Assembly (NCBI GenBank): GCA_018676385.1
Contig: JABHEX010000082.1
Coordinates: 1-8,187 of the forward strand
DNA length: 8,187 nucleotides
Source: Akkermansiaceae bacterium
GTDB lineage: Bacteria; Verrucomicrobiota; Verrucomicrobiia; Verrucomicrobiales; Akkermansiaceae
Direction: 5' to 3'
Both the position numbers and the translations under genes were made by a program. This document shows, in pieces, positions 1 through 7,100 of this stretch. The notes under the pieces were generated by a model. It made no database searches, had not been told where the DNA came from, and worked only from the letters and a program-made list of their open reading frames with translations. Every line of letters starts with the position of its first letter. Position 1 is the first letter of the stretch.

Positions 1-1509
1 CAGAATCCAAAAGATTATCTTGATGGGTGCGAGTATATCATCCGCGAGGCACTTGCTGGGGCAACTAATACAGAAGCCACTTTTCAGCCTGAAGAAGTCG
101 TGGCTATCGGAGTTGATACCACGGGTTCCACGATCATTCCGGTAGATGAATCGGGCAATCCAATCGTATCTCGTTTTTCTGATAACCAAGACGCACTGGT
201 TTGGCTATGGAAAGATCACACGGCCTACGCCGAGGCCGAGCAGATCACCAAGTTGGCTCAGGAGATGCGTCCAGAATACCTCGCTAAGTGTGGTGGCACC
301 TATTCCTCTGAATGGTGGTGGGCAAAAATATTGCACCTGAAGAACAATTCACCGGATGTTTTTGATGCGGCGTTTTCATTTGTTGAGCACTGCGATTGGT
401 TACCGGCTGTTCTGTCGGGGAATACGGATCCATTGGCGCTTAAGAGATCGATCTGTTCTGCTGGGCACAAGGCGATGTACAACAAAGCATGGGGTGGACT
501 TCCTGATAAAGAGTTCCTTACCGCGCTCGATCCTGCATTTGCTGATCTGCGTGATCGGCTATTTGAAGAGGCCTACCCGTCCGACACTCCTGCTGGAACA
601 CTCTGCGAGGAGTGGGCGGCTAAGTTAGGCCTACCAGCTGGAATCACGATCGGTGTGGGAGCTTTTGATTGTCACATGGGCGCTGTCGGTGCTGGTGTCA
701 AAACCGGCACTTTGGTGAAGGTGTTGGGGACATCGACCTGTGATATCACGGTGGCACAACCTGATGTGGCTGACGTTCCTGGTCTCTGTGGTCAGGTTGA
801 TTCATCGGTGGTTCCTGGACTTATTGGTGTTGAGGCTGGGCAATCGGCTGTGGGTGATATTTTTCTCTGGATGGCAAACCACTTAGTTCCAGATAGTTAT
901 GGTGACTCACTGGATGCTAAATTCCAGGCAATGGGAAAAATGATTGCCGCGCTTAAGCCGGGACAAACTGGATTGCTCGCGCTGGATTGGAACAATGGTA
1001 ATCGCACAATTCTTACCGACGTTCGCCTTACTGGAATTCTTTTAGGACAAACGCTCCACACGCAAGCACACGAAGTTTATCGTGCTTATATCGAGGCAAC
1101 AGCGTTCGGCGCGTTGACTATCATCAAGCGTATGGAGGAGTTTAACGTAAGTGTCGATGAGGTGGTTTGCACGGGCGGACTTTCCCTCAAGAACGATACA
1201 CTGATGCAAATCTACGCTGATGTGTTAGATCGCCCGATGAAGGTGTCTGCAAGCGAGCAAACCTGTGCTCTCGGTGCTGCGATGCTCGCCGCTGTTGCTG
1301 CCGGGCATGATACGTTAACCAACTTGCAGGAGAGAATCGTGAGTTACTCTGATAGAGTGTATAACCCCAACCCTGAAAGCGTCACAGTTTACGGGAAGAT
1401 ATATATGCTTTACAGAACTCTGCACGATGCTTTTGGGAAAACTGACTGGTCGGGCAGCATGGATCACGTCATGAAAGAATTATTAGATATCCGCGATAAA
1501 GAATCATGA
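1..1509 (+). CDS. araB: Ribulokinase, 5'-truncated by the window edge
   Basis: Ribulokinase of the FGGY carbohydrate kinase family phosphorylates L-ribulose with ATP to L-ribulose 5-phosphate in the cytoplasm, the second step of the AraABD pathway. The frame is open from base 1, so the true start lies upstream. The 502 visible codons begin at QNPKDYLDG, which matches a point about 50 residues into E. coli AraB, so the first phosphate-binding loop is missing. Counting from base 1, visible family motifs are GVDTTGST (37-44), WKDHT (70-74), YSSEWWWAKILH, a DWLPAVLSG segment, GAFDCHMGAVGAG (220-232) with D223 the expected catalytic base, LGTSTCD (242-248), GQVDSSVVPG and the C-terminal-domain CTGGLSLKN (390-398). 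The GTG at 100 is an internal valine codon, not a start. The stop TGA overlaps the araD start (ATGA), which implies translational coupling. The similarity to AraB is recalled from memory but extensive. Confidence 0.95.
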   Translation, partial: QNPKDYLDGCEYIIREALAGATNTEATFQPEEVVAIGVDTTGSTIIPVDESGNPIVSRFSDNQDALVWLWKDHTAYAEAEQITKLAQEMRPEYLAKCGGTYSSEWWWAKILHLKNNSPDVFDAAFSFVEHCDWLPAVLSGNTDPLALKRSICSAGHKAMYNKAWGGLPDKEFLTALDPAFADLRDRLFEEAYPSDTPAGTLCEEWAAKLGLPAGITIGVGAFDCHMGAVGAGVKTGTLVKVLGTSTCDITVAQPDVADVPGLCGQVDSSVVPGLIGVEAGQSAVGDIFLWMANHLVPDSYGDSLDAKFQAMGKMIAALKPGQTGLLALDWNNGNRTILTDVRLTGILLGQTLHTQAHEVYRAYIEATAFGALTIIKRMEEFNVSVDEVVCTGGLSLKNDTLMQIYADVLDRPMKVSASEQTCALGAAMLAAVAAGHDTLTNLQERIVSYSDRVYNPNPESVTVYGKIYMLYRTLHDAFGKTDWSGSMDHVMKELLDIRDKES

Positions 1510-2201
1510 ATCCAGAACTCAAACAACAGGTCGTCGATGCCAACAAACAGCTCGTGGCTGCTGGCCTCGTCACACTAACATGGGGGAATGTTAGTGGTAT
1601 TGATCGTGATAGTGGGCTGGTGGCGATTAAGCCGAGCGGTGTTGATTACGATGCTCTCACGCCTGATAATTTGGTAGTTGTCGATCTACAGGGTGAAGTA
1701 GTTGAAGGTGATCTCCGTCCCTCATCTGACACCGCAACACACCTCGAGCTCTACCGGAATTTTTCCGAAATTGGCGCCGTCGTGCATACCCACAGCCCTC
1801 AAGCGACCGCATTTTCTCAGGCAGGAACCCCCCTGCCCTGTTTGGGCACCACGCACGCTGATCATTTTTACGGAGAAGTGCCCGTCGCTCGCGCATTAAC
1901 CCCCGAAGAGGTTGATGCAGGATATGAACTAGCTACGGGGATCAGTATTGTTGAGCGGTTTCAAGAGCTCGATCTTAACCCTTTAGAAATGCCAGCTATT
2001 CTACTGAAACATCACGCACCATTCACTTGGGGAAAAACTCCTCAGTACGCCGTGGACAACAGCATCGCCCTGGAAATGTGCGCAAAAATGTCACTCATGA
2101 CCTGGCAATTAAACCCCAACACGGTAGAAATCCCTCGCCACATCCTAGAAAAGCACCACCAGCGCAAGCATGGGAACGACGCGTATTACGGGCAAAAATG
2201 A
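1506..2201 (+). CDS. araD: L-ribulose-5-phosphate 4-epimerase
   Basis: AraD, a class II aldolase-fold metalloenzyme, epimerises L-ribulose 5-phosphate to D-xylulose 5-phosphate, which enters the pentose phosphate pathway. At 231 residues it has the same length as E. coli AraD and aligns over its whole length with residue numbers shifted by one. The metal ligands are visible as H94 and H96 (VVHTHS) and H170 (LKHHAPF). D75 (PSSDT), the catalytic D119 (THADH) and the catalytic Y228 in the C-terminal AYYGQ are also present. Other signatures are LVTLTWGNVS (21-30) and IKPSGVDYD (41-49). The ATG overlaps the araB stop by 4 bases and no Shine-Dalgarno sequence precedes it, so translation probably depends on reinitiation from araB. 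The gene looks intact. Related enzymes (UlaF, SgbE) share the fold, but the araB context settles the arabinose assignment. Confidence 0.96.
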   Translation: MNPELKQQVVDANKQLVAAGLVTLTWGNVSGIDRDSGLVAIKPSGVDYDALTPDNLVVVDLQGEVVEGDLRPSSDTATHLELYRNFSEIGAVVHTHSPQATAFSQAGTPLPCLGTTHADHFYGEVPVARALTPEEVDAGYELATGISIVERFQELDLNPLEMPAILLKHHAPFTWGKTPQYAVDNSIALEMCAKMSLMTWQLNPNTVEIPRHILEKHHQRKHGNDAYYGQK

Positions 2202-2253
2202 TATGCGCATTCGGTTTTGCGCTTAAATGTATGGGCTTCTTAATCATTTTTTT
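2194..2253 (+). terminator. Possible terminator after araD
   Basis: AAAAATGAT (2194-2202, including the araD stop codon) is exactly complementary to ATCATTTTT (2243-2251). Inside it lies a short GC hairpin, GCGCA (2205-2209) with TGCGC (2218-2222) and an 8-base loop. A run of seven T (2247-2253) closes the structure. The outer stem is AT-rich and the GC hairpin is not directly next to the T-run, so this is a plausible but not classical rho-independent terminator. Its position right at the end of araBD fits the role. Confidence 0.4.
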
Positions 2254-2288
2254 ATAAATAAAGCTGTCACCGAGCTGAAAAATTTGTG

Positions 2289-2296
2289 TATATAAA
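2289..2296 (+). promoter_or_regulatory. Possible -10 box for the first PEP-CTERM gene
   Basis: TATATAAA (2289-2296) contains TATATA and TATAAA hexamers about 65 bases before the ATG at 2359. No good -35 box sits 16-18 bases upstream; the nearest TTGACA-like hexamer, CTGTCA (2264-2269), is 19-21 bases away. Weak candidate. The 157-base gap 2202-2358 shows nothing else beyond the putative araD terminator. Confidence 0.25.
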
Positions 2297-2358
2297 CAGT
2301 GATGACTTTCTCTATGGAGATTTTTTGATCACGTTTAGACCACAAAGCATAGACAGAC

Positions 2359-2982
2359 ATGAAGAAAACACTTTATCTAATAGCCTTACTTGCATCTAGC
2401 ACTCTCGCTCAGGCAGCTTCTGGAATATACGGCGGATACTTCACAATTAATGGGACCAAGTACAAGGCAACCGAATCATACGGTGGATCAGAAACGGTAT
2501 TCAGCGGATTTGATTTTGGTGACTTTACAGCTGGTTCTAGTACACTGGTTTTGTCGCAGGCCGAAACACTTGCATTTCGTGATAATTCATCATCTGTGTT
2601 TGCGTTTGCGTATGCTTACCGGGTTCGCTTAGCGGCTGATTCAAAGTCAACCAACCCCGGGAACTATACATTTTTAGATTTGGGTAATGGTGTGTTCATT
2701 GGAGGTAATAATGAAAAAGGCGAGATTACAGGACAGTCGATAGATTTCATAAACGCCCTCCCCACGGGAGACTATGCTATTGATGTCGTGCATAAAGTGG
2801 GTGCTAACGATGGTGGTGGCAACTTTGAGTGGCTTGCTAGCACGGCTAGTGCTTCACCAGGTGTTACCAATTGGGGGAGCACGAACGCATTCACTGCTAC
2901 CTTCACTGTCGTCCCTGAGCCATCATCCGCTGTCCTTCTCGGGCTCGGTGCCCTTGCGTTGATCTTCTGCCGCAGGAAGTAA
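2359..2982 (+). CDS. Small secreted PEP-CTERM protein, function unknown
   Basis: A 207-residue exported protein. The N-terminus is a typical Sec signal peptide: MKK, a hydrophobic stretch (residues 4-17), and a cleavage site around AQA-A/S (18-21). The C-terminus is a PEP-CTERM sorting tail: VVPEPSS with P186-E187-P188, a hydrophobic segment (about 191-203, including a cysteine in the IFC end) and a terminal RRK. In characterised families this tail marks proteins for an exosortase, which cleaves it and leaves the protein at or outside the cell surface. The mature body (about 21-182) is beta-prone, rich in Gly/Ser/Thr and poor in Cys, with no catalytic motif that I recognise. The start was chosen because it opens the signal peptide. 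No Shine-Dalgarno motif lies directly upstream. A structural, surface or glycan-binding role next to the amylase is inference only. Confidence 0.88.
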   Translation: MKKTLYLIALLASSTLAQAASGIYGGYFTINGTKYKATESYGGSETVFSGFDFGDFTAGSSTLVLSQAETLAFRDNSSSVFAFAYAYRVRLAADSKSTNPGNYTFLDLGNGVFIGGNNEKGEITGQSIDFINALPTGDYAIDVVHKVGANDGGGNFEWLASTASASPGVTNWGSTNAFTATFTVVPEPSSAVLLGLGALALIFCRRK

Positions 2983-3091
2983 AATAGCTGGTTGGATCTC
3001 TATGCCGCGACCGTGGTATGCTGCTGAGCGAGTAGTTGTTCTTTCTCATCGAAACACCATGTCTTTCACAACTAATTAATCTCCAATCGTT

Positions 3092-3097
3092 TATAAT
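3092..3097 (+). promoter_or_regulatory. Consensus -10 box for the second PEP-CTERM gene
   Basis: TATAAT at 3092-3097 is a perfect sigma-70 -10 hexamer 46 bases before the ATG at 3144. It predicts a transcript start near 3103-3105. A TTCACA -35-like hexamer (3065-3070) exists, but its 21-base spacing is too long for a standard promoter, so another factor or sigma subunit may assist. The rest of the 161-base gap 2983-3143 shows no gene and no convincing terminator. Confidence 0.45.
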
Positions 3098-3143
3098 AGT
3101 GAGGTAAATATGTTATTGCACGCTGATCTAATATTACAAAGTT

Positions 3144-3923
3144 ATGAACACCAAGTACGTCACAGCATTATTGACATTAACTGCTGCCATATTAACAAGC
3201 GCCTCGGCCGCAACTCTGGGCCTGAACAACTCAACCGCGGGATCACTTGCTGATGGCTGGGGGAGTGGAGACATCACCAACGTGACAGGCTCTCCGTTTG
3301 GTGGTTGGTCAGTATCTAATAGTGACGGCTCCGCGGGTTTTTTCATTGGCGACTCAAAAAGCCTTAATGGTGGTGCGGGTGGTGATGTCAACGTATCTGG
3401 ATCATCTTTTGGAATCTATGGGAATAATGGCGACCGTGCCGATGCGATTCTTACTTTGGACTCACCACTTATTGTTGGTCAGGCCCTATCATTCGATATC
3501 GCGGTGAACTTTCGTGACGGAGCAAAAGGCGTGGATATCCGTGATGGATCAGATGCTGCGATTTTTAACTTTAATGTCGGTAGCGCTGGTTCGGGTGATG
3601 ATTATATCGTGAATTTTGTCACTACTGGTGGAGGCAGCACGGGCAATGATTATGATTCGAATTCCGTATTTAATATCACCCTAGCTCAGACATCTGCTGG
3701 TGGTGGAAATTGGACAATCGCCCGATTCGGCGGTGTCACTGACTCCGATTCAGGTACCTACACAGGAGTGGTTAACTCTCTCAAACTCTACAACATGTCA
3801 GGAACCGGTGGAGATGAAAATAATCTTTACGCAAACAACTTTACCGTTGTTCCCGAGCCATCTACTGCAGGTCTTCTTGGCCTCTGTGCGGGCACGTTAA
3901 TTTTGCGACGGAGGAGAGAATAG
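3144..3923 (+). CDS. Secreted PEP-CTERM protein, beta-rich, function unknown
   Basis: A 259-residue exported protein. It has a signal peptide (hydrophobic 5-18, cleavage expected after A22 in SASA-A) and a PEP-CTERM tail at the end: VVPEPST with P237-E238-P239, hydrophobic residues to about 254, then RRRRE. The mature part is very rich in Gly, Ser, Asn and Asp. It runs GGWSVSNSDGSAGFFIGDS (53-71), a SFGIYGNNGDRADA segment (88-101), VGQALSFDIAVNFRDG (111-126) and SAGGGNWTIARFGG (184-197). This reads as one beta-sandwich of the kind found in carbohydrate-binding or lectin-like modules. From memory, blocks of this style occur in secreted verrucomicrobial proteins, but I cannot name a family. The ATG is preceded by ACAAAGTT, not a Shine-Dalgarno motif. 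Its neighbour upstream is another PEP-CTERM protein and downstream a secreted amylase; a shared role in polysaccharide use is inferred. Confidence 0.88.
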   Translation: MNTKYVTALLTLTAAILTSASAATLGLNNSTAGSLADGWGSGDITNVTGSPFGGWSVSNSDGSAGFFIGDSKSLNGGAGGDVNVSGSSFGIYGNNGDRADAILTLDSPLIVGQALSFDIAVNFRDGAKGVDIRDGSDAAIFNFNVGSAGSGDDYIVNFVTTGGGSTGNDYDSNSVFNITLAQTSAGGGNWTIARFGGVTDSDSGTYTGVVNSLKLYNMSGTGGDENNLYANNFTVVPEPSTAGLLGLCAGTLILRRRRE

Positions 3924-3951
3924 CTTATTCCACCAATATATTTTTGTTAGT

Positions 3952-3967
3952 TGTGAGGTGGATCACA
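3952..3967. promoter_or_regulatory. Perfect CRP-type operator (TGTGA-N6-TCACA)
   Basis: TGTGA (3952-3956), six bases GGTGGA, then TCACA (3963-3967) match all ten core positions of the CRP (cAMP receptor protein) consensus. The site is centred at 3959.5, after the stop of the second PEP-CTERM gene and 165 bases before the amylase start. If the -10-like TACACT at 3990-3995 is used, the start point falls near 4001-4003 and the site sits near -41.5, the standard class II activator position. Family knowledge: CRP-like proteins control sugar and polysaccharide genes. Whether this organism has one with this specificity is not visible here. Confidence 0.55.
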
Positions 3968-3970
3968 TTC

Positions 3971-4029
3971 TATTTAGCTCACGCTAGCATACACTGTTGT
4001 GATTACCGCTTGCTGTTTCATGCTAAATA
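3971..4029. repeat. Inverted repeat TATTTAGC / GCTAAATA with nested pairings
   Basis: TATTTAGC (3971-3978) and GCTAAATA (4022-4029) are perfect reverse complements 43 bases apart. An overlapping alternative pairs TAGCAT (3985-3990) with ATGCTA (4020-4025). ATCACA (3962-3967), inside the CRP-type site, can also pair with TGTGAT (3998-4003). These may be parts of a folded leader, a second operator, or chance matches in an AT-rich gap. A further perfect 12-base palindrome, TATATTAATATA, lies at 4046-4057. Confidence 0.3.
3990..3995 (+). promoter_or_regulatory. Candidate -10 box of a CRP-dependent amylase promoter
   Basis: TACACT matches the -10 consensus at four of six positions, including the important first T, second A and last T. 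The hexamer 17 bases upstream (ATTCTA) is a poor -35, as is usual in promoters where a CRP dimer covers the -35 region. It would give a leader of about 123 bases before the amylase ATG. Support rests mainly on its spacing to the operator at 3952-3967. Confidence 0.35.
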
Positions 4030-4084
4030 CGCGACATGTATATGGTATATTAATATATAGCGAACACGATCGCGCTCGGTAATC

Positions 4085-4110
4085 GTAGCGCTATTCAGCG
4101 GCTACTTTTT
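4085..4110 (+). terminator. Terminator-like hairpin in the amylase leader, possible attenuator
   Basis: GTAGC-GCT (4085-4092) pairs with AGC-(G)-GCTAC (4097-4105): an 8-bp stem with one bulged G (4100) and an ATTC tetraloop, followed directly by TTTTT (4106-4110). This has the form of a rho-independent terminator. It lies 187 bases past the stop of the second PEP-CTERM gene but only 14 bases before the amylase ATG, too close for a promoter to fit between. Any amylase transcript starting upstream must therefore pass it. GCGCT (4072-4076) can pair with AGCGC (4087-4091) and would break the terminator arm, as an antiterminator does. Confidence 0.5.
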
Positions 4111-4124
4111 AAGCCCAATGCTTT

Positions 4125-7100
4125 ATGCGCCCGACCACTCTATTTACAGTTATTTACTTGCTCTGTTTCTCCTCTGCGATGGGTGAAGCAATGCTACAGT
4201 ATTTTAATACTAATTGGAGGGAAATAGCGAGTAAGATGCCGGAATTAGCCGAAGCTGGTTATGAATCTATCTGGGTGCCCCCGCCAACTAAAGCCAGCGG
4301 GGGTCTATCCGTGGGATATGATTTATGGGATCGGTTCGACCTTGGCGGCAAAGATCAACGCGGCACGGTGAGCACCCGCTATGGCACAGAGCAGGATTTA
4401 CTTGAACTGGTGCGTATTGCGCACCGCTTCGGTATTCGAGTATATTTTGACAATGTTATGAATCATAACGCGTTCGATGTGCCCGGTTATAACTCAGGTG
4501 TCCCGATCAGTGTCTATCCAGGTTTTGTGCCAGAAGATTTTCACCTTAGGGTTACAGAGGAGGGTAACTTCCGAAAATGGGACAATACACGTAACTGGGG
4601 CGACGAGTGGCAGGTGATGCACCTCGGGCTTTCTGACCTCATCGATATCGCTACCGAGCCCGGAGAATGGAACAACAACTTTGGCCGAAACGAAGGTGAC
4701 CGTATCAAAAAAATCAGCTTTGTTCGTCACCCTAACAATCCAGAGTATTATTGTTTTAAACCCAGTGGCGATGGGCAGCGCCACGCGAATAGTCAGGGCA
4801 CTTATGTTGGCTTTGGCTTTAATAATGGTATTACCGTTAGCAACCTAACAGAAAACCCAGAGTTTTACTCAGAGCAGGTTAACGATCTACTCTATCGCTC
4901 TGCACGTTACCAAATCGATGTGACCAAAGTGGACGGACTCCGGCTCGATGCTGTCAAGCATACGCCATATGATTTTTTTGGTGCAACGGGCGCTGGAGCA
5001 GACACCAATGACTACGGTTATAGTGGTCAAATTCAGAGACAATTTAATATCACTCGTGGGTTCACTGATGCAAATCACCGCGATACTGTTTTTGATACTC
5101 AGAAACCACGTGACGACGCAATGCTCTTCGGTGAGCACCTAGGCCAGCCCCCGGGATACCAAAACTATATCGATGCTGGTATGCGTCTCGTTGATAACGA
5201 CTTGCGTAACGAGTTCAATAATCGACTAGGCAACCCATCTGCAGGGCTCAGTGGTTTCGACCAGCCAGGATGGGGTGGTTTCCCTGCCAGTGTATCTGTG
5301 ATGCACGCGCAGAGTCACGACAATGACTTTGCCTCACGTCGCGAGTTACAACATGCGTTCTACTTTACCCGAGCCGGCATTCCCTTGGTTTATACTGATG
5401 GTAATTATCAGGCAGAAACCCTCAGCCAGAGTGGTGGTGCATTCCCGCGTCACGCGAATACCAATTTTCTGGGTCAATACGCAGATCCTCGCCTGCCTAA
5501 CCTTGCCTATATCCACCAGCATTTTGCGCGTGGCGGGCAATCTGGCCGATGGAGTGACGAGGATTTTGTGGCCTATGAGCGCATTGATAAACGTGAGAAC
5601 GGTAACATGACTGATGCCGACGGTGTGACGGGGCTGTTTCTGTTTAATGACAATTTTTCATCGGGACAAGCGCGTAGCTTCAGCACCAGTTTTCCTTCCG
5701 CTGGTGGGGGCTCGGATGCTTACCTTTGGCAATACGCAAGTGGGCCAGGTATTGGTAATTTCTACACTTATGCATCTAACCTAGAAACACACACTGTCCC
5801 CCCGGGCGGTTATTTCGTATTTTCGTGGCGGACCCCTGAGTCTTCTAACAATTGGTCAAATATAGGTGGTCAGCCTATCACTATCTATCAGGCGGACAAG
5901 CAAGTCGGCACGATCACGGTGGCACGCAGAGATGGGCCGGACGGCGACCCAGGATTCAACCCCTACGGATTGACCGATACCGATGGCACCGATTATAAAT
6001 ACAGTATTGATATTCCACGTGTAACCAGTGGTACGGATTTAAAGTTTATTGTAAGAGCCGACGGATCGGCAGAAAACATCATGCTCAAACTGGATGGTGG
6101 TATTGATCTTAATGGCACACGTCCCAGTGGAAATGCCGATCCAGGATTTCGTGATAACCCACCAGCAGTGAGCACGGATATTTTTGTGGGATATGAGCAA
6201 CCAAGTTTTATTCGACGTCAGGGTCCGGAAAAGTTTGCCGCCGCCGATACCACGCGTTGCCTGATCGGTTCTGCTGGTGCAGAAACATTTATCACCACTG
6301 TTGGTAGTGGCTCCGTCAGTGTGGTGAATGCCGCCAACAATGCCAATACCACTCCCGCAGACACCGCAGCCTTTTTCTATCATGATCCGGCAGCAGTAGT
6401 GGAAAGCCCACCATCTGGAACGCCCAGCCAATACAACGAATCTGGTGGTAACCTTAATTTCTGGGCGAAGTCGGGCAGTGGTCTCGATGGCTACCTCGCC
6501 TATGTCTATTATACCATAGATGGCACCAATCCCGAAGGCTCAGGTGGCGAGCCTTTGGGTAATACAAAGGTATCAAGCATGACTTATTCTCACGACGCTG
6601 AGGGCGGATCGTGGTTCAAGGCTTCAATTCCCTCGGCAAGCATTAGTAATCTACGTTACAAGCTCGCCATCGTGCGCACCAGTGCTGGTGGTAGCCCCCT
6701 AGCGAGTGTTTTTCCCTCCGGTGCAGAGTCGGTTTCCCAGAAGTTGAGAATGATGACTGTTTTTGAAGTAGATAACTTTGATGCTACGGTAGCCACGATC
6801 TACCCGCACAATGATTACGTTGATACCGAAACTGGACTCGCAGAGGGGATGCACATTATTCGTGGTCGCGCATTCCTCAAACGTGATAACAAAGCCTCAC
6901 TCTATAACACATTTCAGCAGACATTTTACTACGATACCAAACGCCCCGAGGGAGAGGTGATTTTTCCTGCAGAAAATGATACCCTAGGTGATCAAAGCTA
7001 CGGTTCCGTTGTTAGAACTGATCATAGTGTGGATGAGGTCTGGTTTTTTGTCGATGATGGCGCCGGCCCAAACGATGACGACCAGACGAATACATCCAAT

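Noticed and set aside
100..102. GTG as the start codon of the ribulokinase gene
   Set aside because: The frame is open upstream to base 1 and encodes ribulokinase-like residues (NPKDYL...), so this GTG is an internal valine and the gene is truncated by the window.
2027..2257. A 76-codon + frame extending past the end of araD
   Set aside because: It shadows araD in another frame and its tail crosses the putative terminator; no protein features.
3019..3036. ATGCC / GGTAT hairpin after the first PEP-CTERM gene as a terminator
   Set aside because: Weak stem including a G-T pair and no T-run following it.
3134..3391. An 85-codon minus-strand frame across the start of the second PEP-CTERM gene
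   Set aside because: The proline-rich translation is what the reverse of a Gly-rich coding strand produces; no promoter or protein signature supports it.
3930..3961. CCACC / GGTGG pairing after the second PEP-CTERM gene as a terminator
   Set aside because: Only five base pairs with a 22-base loop, with the T-run inside the loop instead of after the stem.
6039..6431. A 130-codon open frame on the minus strand
   Set aside because: It lies wholly inside the amylase-like gene, has a low-complexity Gly/Thr/Cys-rich translation, no recognisable motif and no independent start signals.
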